The position numbers and the translations under genes are program-made. Below the pieces are notes generated by a model. The model had not been told where the DNA came from, did not search any database, and saw only the letters and a program-made list of their open reading frames with translations. Source: CAIWHR01 sp963788185 (GTDB lineage: Bacteria > Pseudomonadota > Gammaproteobacteria > Burkholderiales > Casimicrobiaceae). From it: a DNA stretch of 64,000 nucleotides. The stretch lies in contig CAWBGE010000021.1 of assembly GCA_963788185.1 (NCBI GenBank), positions 248,001-312,000 of the forward strand. Direction: 5' to 3'. Positions 46,710 through 55,763 of this stretch are shown piece by piece (positions within the stretch are counted from its first letter, which is position 1; the number at the start of each line of letters is the position of its first letter).

Positions 46710-46764
46710 GCCGCAGGGCAGCCCCCAGGGCGAACACCGCAGCGCGCTGCGCGGAGGTTCATCT

Positions 46765-47226
46765 TTGACTCGCCCGGCCGTCATCATCGACACCAACGTG
46801 GTCGTGGCCGGTCTTCTGACCGCGCACGAAGCATCGCCCGTCGCTCGCATCCTGGACGGCATGCTTGCCGCAGCGTTCCCCTTTGTCGTGTCCGAGGCCC
46901 TGCTGGCCGAATACCGCACGGTGCTCGTGCGGCCGACCCTGTGCAGACTGCATGGCCTGACGGTTGCCGAAGTGGAGGCCATCCTGATCGACCTGGCCCA
47001 ACACGCGATCGTGTTGGTGCCAGTCGCAGCCCCGCCGGCTCCCGACCCCGGCGATCAGTTGTTGTGGGGACTGCTCGCAGCGCGCGCAGACCTGCTGCTC
47101 GTCACTGGCGACAAGCTGCTGCTTCGGGATGCGGGGATGCGTGGGCGCGTGATTTCGCCGCAAGGTTTTGCGGCTGGGGCCCGGCAAGTTCAGAAAATGA
47201 CGGTTCGAGGGGAACAAAGCGGATGA
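46765..47226 (+). CDS. PIN-domain toxin (putative ribonuclease)
   Basis: 153 residues of the PIN_3/COG1569 type. Acidic active-site residues are visible: Asp in AVIIDTNVVVAGL, Glu in VSEALLAEY, Asp in DPGDQLLWGLLAA and Asp in LLVTGDKLLL, which together bind Mg or Mn. The start is TTG 46765 with GGAGG 8 bp upstream, the only start preserving the first catalytic strand; a weak start would keep toxin below antitoxin. The last ~15 residues are not conserved family sequence. It forms a module with the RHH gene. Confidence 0.88.
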   Translation: MTRPAVIIDTNVVVAGLLTAHEASPVARILDGMLAAAFPFVVSEALLAEYRTVLVRPTLCRLHGLTVAEVEAILIDLAQHAIVLVPVAAPPAPDPGDQLLWGLLAARADLLLVTGDKLLLRDAGMRGRVISPQGFAAGARQVQKMTVRGEQSG

Positions 47227-47327
47227 AGACCGTCCGCGATGCATCCTCAATGCGAGTTCATCCCAAGCTGACCTGCCGCAGGCGAGACTCCTGCCACCGC
47301 GGCACGCTTCGCGGACACCGATAGACG

Positions 47328-48356
47328 ATGCCTCCGTTGCGCAATCTCTGGACCGGAATACGGGCGCTTTTCGACCGCCTGCTGGGCCGCAAACCGCCGG
47401 AGCCGGGGCGATTCGAATCCGGCAGCAAGGGGGCCGTGCGCGGCTTTCTTGCGACCGCACCGTGGATCCTTCCAAGCCGCGACTACCTCGTCTACATCCC
47501 CAAGGGTCATTCGCGCTGGCGCTGGCGTCGCGCGCCGCTGATCGTGCTGATCCACGGTTGCAGGCAGACGCCGGAGGAAGTCGCCGCCGCCACGCGCATC
47601 ACGGCGCTCGCCGACGACCTCGGCTGTCTCGTGCTCCTTCCCCGCCAGAAGGAACGCGCCAACCCGTGGGGGTGCTGGAACTGGTTCGAATTCAACACCG
47701 CGCACGGCTGGGGCGAGGCCGCGATCGTCGCCGCGCAGATACGCGCGGTCCGGCGGCGCTTTCGCGTCGACAAAAAGCGGGTCTTCGTCGCCGGTCTGTC
47801 GTCGGGCGGCGCGCTCGCCGCGGTGCTGGGCGTCCGGCGCCCGGATCTCGTCGCGGGCGTGTTCGTCCATTCGGGGATCGCCTGCGGCGCGGCTTCGTCG
47901 CCGCTCGCGGCGCTGGGCGTGCTCAAGAGCGGCCCCGATCGCGACGTCGTCCAGATCGGCATTGCAGCACACAACGGCGCCGGGCCCGGCACGCTGCCAG
48001 TGGCGCTGGTCGCCATTCAGGGCGCCCGCGACGACGTCGTCGCACCGGTCAACGCGACGCAGCTCGTGCGGCAATACCTGGCGCTCAACGGCCATGCGGC
48101 CGCGCAGGAAGGCGATGCCGGCGGGTTGCCGCCCCCCGATTCGAGCACGAGCACGACCGTCGAGGGCGGCCGCACAGTGACCACCACCGAGTGGCGCCAC
48201 GACAACCGGGTCGTCGCGCGGCACCTGCTGGTCGAAGAACTCGGCCACGCGTGGAGCGGCGGCGATCCCAAGTACCCGTACAACGACGCCGCCGCGCCGG
48301 ATGCCACGGCACTGCTGGGCGCGCTGGTGCGCAATTCAGTGAATCCAGGCGCGTGA
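47328..48356 (+). CDS. PHB-depolymerase-family esterase
   Basis: 342 residues of the alpha/beta hydrolase fold. The oxyanion segment LIVLIHGCRQTPEE, the nucleophile elbow VAGLSSGGALAAVLG (Ser ~163), the Asp region IQGARDDVVAP and the His in LGHAWSGGD form the triad of LpqC/PHB-depolymerase-type esterases. No Sec signal peptide is visible, only a basic amphipathic start, so an intracellular location is likely. The substrate could be a polyhydroxyalkanoate oligomer or another ester. It precedes the VOC gene by 16 bp. Confidence 0.88.
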   Translation: MPPLRNLWTGIRALFDRLLGRKPPEPGRFESGSKGAVRGFLATAPWILPSRDYLVYIPKGHSRWRWRRAPLIVLIHGCRQTPEEVAAATRITALADDLGCLVLLPRQKERANPWGCWNWFEFNTAHGWGEAAIVAAQIRAVRRRFRVDKKRVFVAGLSSGGALAAVLGVRRPDLVAGVFVHSGIACGAASSPLAALGVLKSGPDRDVVQIGIAAHNGAGPGTLPVALVAIQGARDDVVAPVNATQLVRQYLALNGHAAAQEGDAGGLPPPDSSTSTTVEGGRTVTTTEWRHDNRVVARHLLVEELGHAWSGGDPKYPYNDAAAPDATALLGALVRNSVNPGA

Positions 48357-48372
48357 TTCCGCGGCCCCATCG

Positions 48373-49026
48373 ATGACACCCCGGCTACGCTTCCGCGCCG
48401 CGCTCGATCACCTGGTCATTGCCGCCGCGACGCTGGCCGACGGCATCGACCACGTCGCCACGGTCATGGGCGTCACGCCGGTGCCGGGCGGCAAGCACGT
48501 CGCGATGGGCACGCACAACGCGTTGCTGCGGCTGGGCGGCGAGACGTACCTCGAGATCATCGCCATCGATCCGGACGCCCGCAAGCCGCTATGGCCCCGC
48601 TGGTTCGGTCTCGACGATGTCGCATTGCAGGCGGACCTGACCGAGCGCCCGCGCCTTGTCGGCTGGGTGGCCCGCACCGATGACATCGAGGTCACCGTTG
48701 CGACATCGCCGCTGCCGCTGGGAATCATCCATCCGATGCAGCGCGGCGACTACCGCTGGCGCATCACCGTTCCCGATGATGGGACGCTGCCGGGCAAGGG
48801 ACTCGTGCCGACGCTGATCCAGTGGGACGTGCCGACGCACCCGACGGCTCGATTGCCGAAGTCGAGCGTGACGCTGGCGCAACTCGCCGGCACCCATCCG
48901 GAGCCCGCGCCGCTGCGCGCGGCGCTGGCAGCGCTGGGGCTCGAAGGCGCGATCGCGATCAGCTACGACCGCGAGACGCGGATCGCGGCGATGCTGCGGA
49001 CGCCGCGGGGGATGGTGACTATCTGA
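48373..49026 (+). CDS. VOC/glyoxalase-like domain protein
   Basis: 217 residues matching the Glyoxalase_3-like (VOC) group: FRAALDHLVIAAATLADGIDHV, GTHNALLRLGGETYLEIIAIDP and a second half with GDYRWRITVPDDG. The first His (LDHLVI) and the Glu of YLEII are the expected metal-ligand positions of a paired beta-alpha-beta-beta-beta fold. The activity is unknown. It ends convergently with the giant gene, 48 bp between stops. Confidence 0.8.
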   Translation: MTPRLRFRAALDHLVIAAATLADGIDHVATVMGVTPVPGGKHVAMGTHNALLRLGGETYLEIIAIDPDARKPLWPRWFGLDDVALQADLTERPRLVGWVARTDDIEVTVATSPLPLGIIHPMQRGDYRWRITVPDDGTLPGKGLVPTLIQWDVPTHPTARLPKSSVTLAQLAGTHPEPAPLRAALAALGLEGAIAISYDRETRIAAMLRTPRGMVTI

Positions 49027-49061
49027 GCGGCGTACCTCGAGCGCGTCGTGCGCCCGCCGCT
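49026..49061. terminator. Branched hairpin between convergent genes
   Basis: AGCGGCG and CGCCGCT (7 bp) enclose a 22-nt loop that itself holds GCGC/GCGC. It occupies the short gap between the VOC gene and the giant minus-strand gene. A bidirectional termination role is plausible; no U-tract is present. Confidence 0.35.
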
Positions 49062-49074
49062 TCGCCCGAAGAGC

Positions 49075-52000
49075 CTAATTGCGTTGCGGCAGGAACACCG
49101 GCGTGGCGAAGAACATCTGTCCGGTCCGCTTGTTCTCGACGATCATCAGCATTGGCAGCGGCAGCCCGGAAAGCGACGCGAGGCCCTCGGGCGGCGTGTA
49201 CGAGTACACCGAAGCGATCCCGTCGCCGAACACGAGCTGCGAGCAGACCGCGTCGGCGGAAAAGATGCAGCTGCCGCGCTCGATCTCGCCCGCGGTCTGG
49301 ATCATGTTGTTGGCGATCAGCTTCAGCTCGCCTTGCGCCGTGGTGATCTGCGTCACCGTGCTGGTGAGCTGATCCTTGGCGTCCTTGACTTCGTCGAGGT
49401 TCTTGAACTTGTCCGGATTGGTCAGTGCATTCTTGCCGAAGCTCGCTGCCGACTTGAGCTTGCCCCACCAGTCGTCGAGCACTTCCTTGGCGTTGGCGAC
49501 GATGTCCGGGCCGATGATCGTCACGTTGGCGAGCAGCGGGTGATCGATGCGTCCCGGCACCTCGATGAACGAGTACGGGGCGCTGAACACTCGGAACGAA
49601 AGCGACGCCCCCGACACGACCTCGTTGATTTCCATCCCCTGCAGATAGGGCATCGCATAGGCGCGGGCGACCGACATCGCCGAGGCCCAGGCGGTCTGCA
49701 CCAGCAGGTCTTCGGCGAACTGCTTGCTGTTCTTGTAGGGCTTGGACAGTTGCTCGACCACCTTCTCGTTGACGAAGTCCACGGCGATCGACACCGATAT
49801 TTCCGCCAGCGTGGACTTCAGCCCGGGGCGGCCATGCTTCAGCAGCGGGAAGTCGGGCGTGCGCCGCGGCAACCCGGCCACCACCGCGAGTTCGTCGGTC
49901 AACGCTTCGTAGAAGTCCGGGATGACGCTCGACGTGAGCACGATCAGCTCCGGCGCATTCAGGACGAGGCCGTACTCGCTCGACTCGAGGGCATAGATCC
50001 GGCGCGATCGATCGAGGAAAGCGTCCATCAGGGCACGCAGCTGCGTCATCCCTCCGCCCGACGCGCGGAAGGCCGCGGTGACTTCCTGCAGGTCGTCGAT
50101 GGCGTCGCGCAGCACCTGCTGTTGGAGCAAATCGTCCGGCGTCGGCTGCAGCGCCGGATTCGTCGACTGCAGATATTCGAGCGTCGGCGCGAATCCCTGC
50201 GGCAGGGCGATGGGATTGGACTGCCTGAGCGACACGAGGTCGAGCGAGCGCCAGGTCGTCACCAGCTGGGCGAGCAGCGCGCGCATCTGCGTCGTGTCGT
50301 TCGCGGTACGCGCGGCAGCGAGCGCGGGCGCCAACGCATCGATCGACCGCAATGTCGACATCAGTGCCGCGAACTGCTGTCCATTGGTGGACTTGCCGGC
50401 CGGCCGTGGCAGCATCACCGCGAAGCGCGCCGTTGCCGTGCGGCTGGTGGCGGGATCGGTGACCGTGAGGGTGAACGCACCGAGGGTCGTCGCGGTCGCA
50501 CTGATCGTGGTCCCGCTCGCGGTTGGCACACTGCCCAGATGCGGCAGCTGCGCCGGCGCGATGCTGTAGGTGAGGCTCGGCAGCGCCACCGGATTGCCAT
50601 CGACGTCGAACGCCGCCGGCTGGATCGTGATCGTCTGGTCGGCCGTCATCACCGCACTCGACAGCGCGACGGCGAGGCCGTTGCCCGCCGACACCGTCAG
50701 CGACGCCGATCCGGGCGCTTGCGTGGTCGCTGCCGCGGGTGACTGCGTCATCACCACGCCGGTGGGTACGGTCGCCGAGAACTGGCGCCCCACGTTGAGC
50801 GTGAACCCGAGGCCGATCAGCCGCGCCTGCGCTGAAGCTTGCGGCAACCCAACGACGTTGGGCACCAGCACTGGCTGCAGGCCTTTCGACACCGTCAGGC
50901 GGATGTCGTCGAAGCGGCCGACGGTGGCGCCCGCCGCCGCGTCCTGCGCGAGCACGGTGCCGGCGGGTTGGGCAGAGAACGCTTCCACCCACTGCACGCC
51001 TTGCAGTTCCTGCGCGATGAGTGCCGTCTTCGCCGCCTCGAACGACATCCCCACCACATTGGGCACGGCAGCCGCGGTCGTGGTGAGATTGACGATGAAG
51101 ATCTGATCGGTGGAGGCACCCCGGGAGTCCGTCGCGGTCACAACGACCGTCGTCCAGCCCCAGGGGCAGGGGTAGCCATAGGAACCGCAGGTCGGCTCGA
51201 AGCGGATGCGCGCCGGTCCGCTCATCGTCACCCAGGAGGGCGCGGACTTGAGCGAAAAGCTGATGGTGTCGCCCGCGTCGGGATCCACCGCAGCGAGGTC
51301 GTAGTAGTGGGTGACTAGTCCGCCTGGAGGCGTTGGAGCAAACGCCTGCAACAGGCTCCTGGGAGGCGTCGAGGTGAACACCGGCGGCTGATTGTCCGGG
51401 ACGATGTCGATGATGACGCGTGCCGGCGTCGATGTGGCCGTGCCGTCGCCTGCCGCGTAGGTGAAGCTCGTCGCCTGCGCGAGGCGCGGATCGCGCACGG
51501 TGCCCTGCTGTTCGGGCGTGCGGAACACCCGGGATACCTTGGTGTCGTGCAGCACGTGGGCGTTGCCGTCGATCGTCGTCGACCGATATTGAATGTTCGG
51601 AAAGGCCTTCGGTCCGGGCCGCCAGTTGTTGCTACCCCCGCCCTCGAGGACCGTGGGGCCGACCAGCTTGGTGCACTGCGTTGCGAAATCGGCGCCGACA
51701 AAGTCGCAATTGAACTGGAATATGGAGTTCTGCACGACGTCGACATGGCCGTCGTTGTTCATGTCGATCAGCATCAGCGCCGAAACGTCGTTGTAGCTCC
51801 AGTTGTAGGTCCAGTACGGATCGACCTTGCGCACGCCGGTGCGCCCATCGAGAATCATGATGCGGCCGTATCCGGCAAAGACGACCTCCGCCACGCCGTC
51901 ACCGTCGAGGTCATATACCTGCGACGCTGCGTTCTGCACCCAAAAGGACTGGGCTGGCGGAGTGTAATAGGGAGCGAACACCGCATTGTCGGGCACGTCC

Positions 52001-55000
52001 GCCGGAACCTTGTACGCCCAGATCGGCTGGCCGTCGTCGCGAAACGCGTACACCGTGCCGTCGGCGCCGAGAACGATGTCGGACCGACCGTCGCCGTCGA
52101 CGTCGGCAATCGTCAACGGGGAGAACCAGTACGTCTGCAATGGAATGTGCCGCTTGAGCTGGCCGTCGTGGCTGTAGATGAAGATGCCGCGGCTGTTGAG
52201 GTCGGGCTCGCCGCTGCTTCGGAGGTGGATGATCTCGGACTTGCCGTCGCCGTCGAGATCGGCCACCGCGGTGTCGTTGACCGACCGGGACAGGTGCCAG
52301 GCGAGGTCGAATCCGCCGGCCGCGTTCTGCATCCACACGTCGGTGCCGGATACGAGGTCCACGCGGCCATCGCCGTCGATGTCCATCGCGATCGGCGGCA
52401 TCTGCCACAGCGCATTGGGGCCGCCGGGACGTCCCGGGCTCGCCGCCGGATCGCGCGTGATCAGTGCCTGCAGGACGCTGCCGTCGGTGCCGCTGATGAT
52501 GAGTGTGGCGCGGCACGCGACGTTCTCGTCGGCGACGAGGCCGGTCACCGCGCGGCAGTCCGCGTAGTGGCCGACGTTGGCCGCATCCACGTAGTACGTG
52601 TAACCAGAGTTGTGGGGGATCTGCGCGTTCATCAGCAGCACCGGCGCGCCGCCCGCAGTCAGTCGGACCACACTCAAGCCGCTGCTATAAGCGACCCCCC
52701 CTGGCGTGAATCCCCCCGGCGGCACCGGCGTCGCGCCACGCCGGATGTCCGGATGCGGCTTCGACAACGGTGGCGACACCCATTTCACCTTGCCCAGGTG
52801 ATCGAAGGCCAGGATGTGGTCGTGCCAAGTGCTGCCTTCGCGGGCGCAGTAGGTTGACTGCGCCAGGGTCGCGTGCCCGCTGTCGTCGAGGTCCGCCAGC
52901 ACCCGGTGCTCCATGGCGCCATAACCCCCCGGGTTCGTCGTGCAGTCCGTGGCGCCGGTCTTGTCGGCGCTCCAGAGTTGACTGCCGTTCTGCCCCGAGC
53001 GGGCCCGGATGCCGGCATTGTTGTCGAACGTGACGATGTCGGGGTAGCCGTCACCGTTCAGGTCCGCCACCAGTTCATGGACACGATCGGAGCCCGTGCC
53101 GGCGTTCCACAGCTTGGCCACGGTGAACGGATCGCCCGGCACCGTTGCTGGCGCCTGGTAGGTGAACGAGCCATCGGTAGCGAAGCTGGCAATGCTGCCC
53201 AGGGCGGGATCGGTCAACTTTTGCGCGATCAAGTCGCTGCTGGTGCCGGTGTCCGGATCGACGTCATTGGCCAGCACCCCGGACGCGGCATTCACCGTCA
53301 GCAGCGCGTTTTCCTTGACCTCGTAGACGTCGTCGCGCGCAAGCGGCATGGCGTTGTTGTCGACGGTGAGCGTGAACATGGCGACATCGACCGCGCCGGC
53401 GTCGTCGCTGACCTTGGCCTTGACGACGTGATCGCCGCGCTGCGCCACCGACGGCGACCAGGCCAGCGTCCCCGCCGCTGAAATCGTCACCCCGAACGGC
53501 CCGCTGATCAGCGCATAGCTCAGTGAATCCCCGACGTCCGGATCGGTCGCCACGAGCATGCGCGCATAGCTCGCCCCGACACTGGTGCTGGCACTTGCAC
53601 GACTGGCGGGCGTGAACTGCGGGGCGCGGTTGGCGTTCTGCACGGTGACGTTGAAGCTCGCCTGCGCAGTCCGGTTGGTCGCATCGCGCACCTGCACGGT
53701 GACGTTCTGGGTGCCGACTTGTCCGGCGTCGGGAGCGAACCTGAACCTGGACGAGCCGGCGGGTACCAGGGTCGCGCCGGCTGGGGCCGCGAGCAGGCTG
53801 TAGGTCAGCGCGTCCCGCGCGTTGACGTCGCTGCCCGCGAGAGCGACCGACAACGTCTCCCCCAGCCGGATCGTCTGGTTCGGCAACGGACCGATCGCCG
53901 GCGCGGCCTGGGGTTGCGACAGCACGGTAACGGAAATGTCGCGACCGGTCGACAGCGCGCCGTCGCTCGCGACGAGGCGCAGCACGTAGGCGCCCGGCCC
54001 GGTCGGATCGAAGGTCACCGTCGTTGCGCGCGTGGTCGTAGAACTGAAGGCGACCGGAGCGAACGACGACGACGGCGACGGCGGCAACGCCGCCGGACCC
54101 GACAGCTGTGTCCAGAGATAGCTCAACGCGCCCGGCGGATTGGGCAAGCCATCGTCGGTCACCGGCGGATCGAGATCCAGCGTCTGGGGCAGCGTGAGCG
54201 TCACGGCAGCCTGGGTGATCGTCGGCGCCTGATTAGCGGTTGTGGTCGGAGTCGCCGTCACGGTGACCTCGGCGCTGGCCGACAGCGCGCTGTCGCCCGC
54301 CGTCAGCCGCAGCACGTAGGTTCCCGCAGCGCTGAAGCTCGCGGACGTCACGGCGTTGGCGGCATCGCCGAACGCGACAGTCCCCGGTCCGGAGACTTTG
54401 GTCCACGCGTAGGTCACCGCAGCCGGCGGGTTCGGCAGACCGTCGTCGGTCGCACCGCCAGACAGCATGGCCAAAGCCGGCAGCGTGATCGTCTGCGCCG
54501 TGCCGGCGTTGACGACCGGCGCCTGGTTGGCCACCGCATCGCGGCGCACATCGGCGTCGATGCGGACGTACAGATTCGTGCCGTCCTGTTGCGTGAACAC
54601 CGCCACGATGTCGGCGTTGACCGGAGCATCGCCCGCGGCATCGGTGACCGCCGGCGCCACACGCGCCCAGTCGCCGACATTGCCGTCGCGGATCACCGCC
54701 GCGGCCCACACCAGGCCCGAGCCGGCGACGAACACCAGCAGCACCAGCAACGCCGTCTGCTCCGGGTGCCGCCGGCGCCACCACGCGGCCGCTCCCAACA
54801 GCAGCAGTGACAGCGGCAACAGCAGCCACGGCGATAGCGGCACCGGCACCACCAGCGCCACCGGCTCCAGCGCGAGCGCGAGCGCGAAGGTCGCGGTCGC
54901 GTCCTGGCCACCGCTCCCGTTGCCGGAGATCACGACCGCACGCATCGTTCCCGCCGCCAGAAGCAGCGACAGCGGGATCGAGGTTTCGATGACGGCGCTG

Positions 55001-55395
55001 CCACCGGTGCTGTTCCCCAGGCCCACCGGCCAGGTGCCGCTGTCGTAGACGATGGGAGCGCCCAGCGTGCCCCCCACGCAGGCCTGCCGCTCCAGCCGGA
55101 TCACCGACGCGCCTGTGGTCGACGTCGAGACTACCGTCGTCGCCACCTGCTCGAACCCGCTCACCGGACCGTTCACGGTGGCCAGCACGCACCCCGTCGC
55201 GGCATTGTTGTCGGTGTCGAGGCCGACGCTGAATGTGGCCGTCGCGGCGGCGGCCACCGGCGCGACGAGAATCAACGCCAGCAGCAGCGCGTGGAGCGAG
55301 CGCTGAAAGCATGACAGCGTGGAGGGCAGGTATCGCAGCAGGAGAGGGGCGCGCATTGCAGGATTCCGGCGGCGAGTGAGGAGAGTTGGCAACAT
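49075..55395 (-). CDS. Giant multidomain exported protein (Ig/cadherin-like, FG-GAP, PASTA)
   Basis: 2106 residues. ATG 55395 has GGAGG 8 bp upstream. Approximate layout: signal segment 14-45 (LHALLLALILVAPVAAAA); a beta domain to ~180; two membrane segments at ~186-206 and ~215-236 separated by W-W-R-R-R-H-P-E; a CBM9-like stretch 237-280 (DGNVGDWARVAPAVTD); two Ig/PKD-like repeats 285-490 (both with TDDGLPNPP); cadherin/He-PIG-like domains 493-685; a VCBS-like unit ~685-750; an FG-GAP propeller ~760-1280 with seven D-x-D/N-x-D-G loops (DLNGDG, DIDGDG, DLDGDG, DVDGDG and others); another cadherin-like unit; two PASTA repeats 1442-1568 (VPNVVGMSFEAAKTALIAQ, VPNVVGLPQASAQARL); an Ig-like unit; and a ~440-residue mostly helical C-domain I do not recognise. 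It is probably calcium-dependent and cell-surface or periplasmic. Function unknown. Confidence 0.85.
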   Translation of the reverse strand: MLPTLLTRRRNPAMRAPLLLRYLPSTLSCFQRSLHALLLALILVAPVAAAATATFSVGLDTDNNAATGCVLATVNGPVSGFEQVATTVVSTSTTGASVIRLERQACVGGTLGAPIVYDSGTWPVGLGNSTGGSAVIETSIPLSLLLAAGTMRAVVISGNGSGGQDATATFALALALEPVALVVPVPLSPWLLLPLSLLLLGAAAWWRRRHPEQTALLVLLVFVAGSGLVWAAAVIRDGNVGDWARVAPAVTDAAGDAPVNADIVAVFTQQDGTNLYVRIDADVRRDAVANQAPVVNAGTAQTITLPALAMLSGGATDDGLPNPPAAVTYAWTKVSGPGTVAFGDAANAVTSASFSAAGTYVLRLTAGDSALSASAEVTVTATPTTTANQAPTITQAAVTLTLPQTLDLDPPVTDDGLPNPPGALSYLWTQLSGPAALPPSPSSSFAPVAFSSTTTRATTVTFDPTGPGAYVLRLVASDGALSTGRDISVTVLSQPQAAPAIGPLPNQTIRLGETLSVALAGSDVNARDALTYSLLAAPAGATLVPAGSSRFRFAPDAGQVGTQNVTVQVRDATNRTAQASFNVTVQNANRAPQFTPASRASASTSVGASYARMLVATDPDVGDSLSYALISGPFGVTISAAGTLAWSPSVAQRGDHVVKAKVSDDAGAVDVAMFTLTVDNNAMPLARDDVYEVKENALLTVNAASGVLANDVDPDTGTSSDLIAQKLTDPALGSIASFATDGSFTYQAPATVPGDPFTVAKLWNAGTGSDRVHELVADLNGDGYPDIVTFDNNAGIRARSGQNGSQLWSADKTGATDCTTNPGGYGAMEHRVLADLDDSGHATLAQSTYCAREGSTWHDHILAFDHLGKVKWVSPPLSKPHPDIRRGATPVPPGGFTPGGVAYSSGLSVVRLTAGGAPVLLMNAQIPHNSGYTYYVDAANVGHYADCRAVTGLVADENVACRATLIISGTDGSVLQALITRDPAASPGRPGGPNALWQMPPIAMDIDGDGRVDLVSGTDVWMQNAAGGFDLAWHLSRSVNDTAVADLDGDGKSEIIHLRSSGEPDLNSRGIFIYSHDGQLKRHIPLQTYWFSPLTIADVDGDGRSDIVLGADGTVYAFRDDGQPIWAYKVPADVPDNAVFAPYYTPPAQSFWVQNAASQVYDLDGDGVAEVVFAGYGRIMILDGRTGVRKVDPYWTYNWSYNDVSALMLIDMNNDGHVDVVQNSIFQFNCDFVGADFATQCTKLVGPTVLEGGGSNNWRPGPKAFPNIQYRSTTIDGNAHVLHDTKVSRVFRTPEQQGTVRDPRLAQATSFTYAAGDGTATSTPARVIIDIVPDNQPPVFTSTPPRSLLQAFAPTPPGGLVTHYYDLAAVDPDAGDTISFSLKSAPSWVTMSGPARIRFEPTCGSYGYPCPWGWTTVVVTATDSRGASTDQIFIVNLTTTAAAVPNVVGMSFEAAKTALIAQELQGVQWVEAFSAQPAGTVLAQDAAAGATVGRFDDIRLTVSKGLQPVLVPNVVGLPQASAQARLIGLGFTLNVGRQFSATVPTGVVMTQSPAAATTQAPGSASLTVSAGNGLAVALSSAVMTADQTITIQPAAFDVDGNPVALPSLTYSIAPAQLPHLGSVPTASGTTISATATTLGAFTLTVTDPATSRTATARFAVMLPRPAGKSTNGQQFAALMSTLRSIDALAPALAAARTANDTTQMRALLAQLVTTWRSLDLVSLRQSNPIALPQGFAPTLEYLQSTNPALQPTPDDLLQQQVLRDAIDDLQEVTAAFRASGGGMTQLRALMDAFLDRSRRIYALESSEYGLVLNAPELIVLTSSVIPDFYEALTDELAVVAGLPRRTPDFPLLKHGRPGLKSTLAEISVSIAVDFVNEKVVEQLSKPYKNSKQFAEDLLVQTAWASAMSVARAYAMPYLQGMEINEVVSGASLSFRVFSAPYSFIEVPGRIDHPLLANVTIIGPDIVANAKEVLDDWWGKLKSAASFGKNALTNPDKFKNLDEVKDAKDQLTSTVTQITTAQGELKLIANNMIQTAGEIERGSCIFSADAVCSQLVFGDGIASVYSYTPPEGLASLSGLPLPMLMIVENKRTGQMFFATPVFLPQRN

Positions 55396-55763
55396 ACTGG
55401 CGGCCTCCGCCAAGCGCACGTAACAACACGTAACAGTGTTGCGCTGAACACCATTTCTATCCCTTACATTGCAGCCATGTGTGAATGCACATTGCCGCCA
55501 GCACCGTGGACGGACGGGGCGATCCCGCGCCTCGGTGTGTGCTGCTTGAGGCCGAAGACCGCGATTCCGGGCCTGCAACGTGGATCTTGCGGCATTGCGC
55601 TGGCCGCACGGCCTGCCAGAGGACGGCAAGGGGCTCAAGACGAGCTCGCCGGCATCGAGCGCGCGCCGATCGCGCCGACAATTCCCCGCGGTTTGTCGCC
55701 TACATCCGCCGCATTCGCAAGATCGTTGTCGCCGCTGCCCCGCGAATCCGCTAGATTGCGCGA
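55396..55763. promoter_or_regulatory. Divergent control region, giant gene and TPR regulator-like gene
   Basis: These 368 bp hold no supported gene. Near the giant gene is a tandem CACGTAACA repeat in an AT-richer patch (AACACCATTTCTATCCCTTACATT at about 55447). Near the TPR gene TAGATT (55752-55757) lies 6 bp before ATG 55764 and could be a -10 for a very short leader. Confidence 0.4.
55417..55435. repeat. Tandem direct repeat CACGTAACA-A-CACGTAACA
   Basis: Two perfect 9-bp copies (55417-55425 and 55427-55435) with a 10-bp period, 22 bp upstream of the giant gene. On the minus strand it reads TGTTACGTGTTGTTACGTG. A 10-bp period puts both copies on one face of the helix, the arrangement bound by OmpR/PhoB-type winged-helix dimers. 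A third partial copy (CTGTTAC) does not extend it. The binding protein is unknown. Confidence 0.55.
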
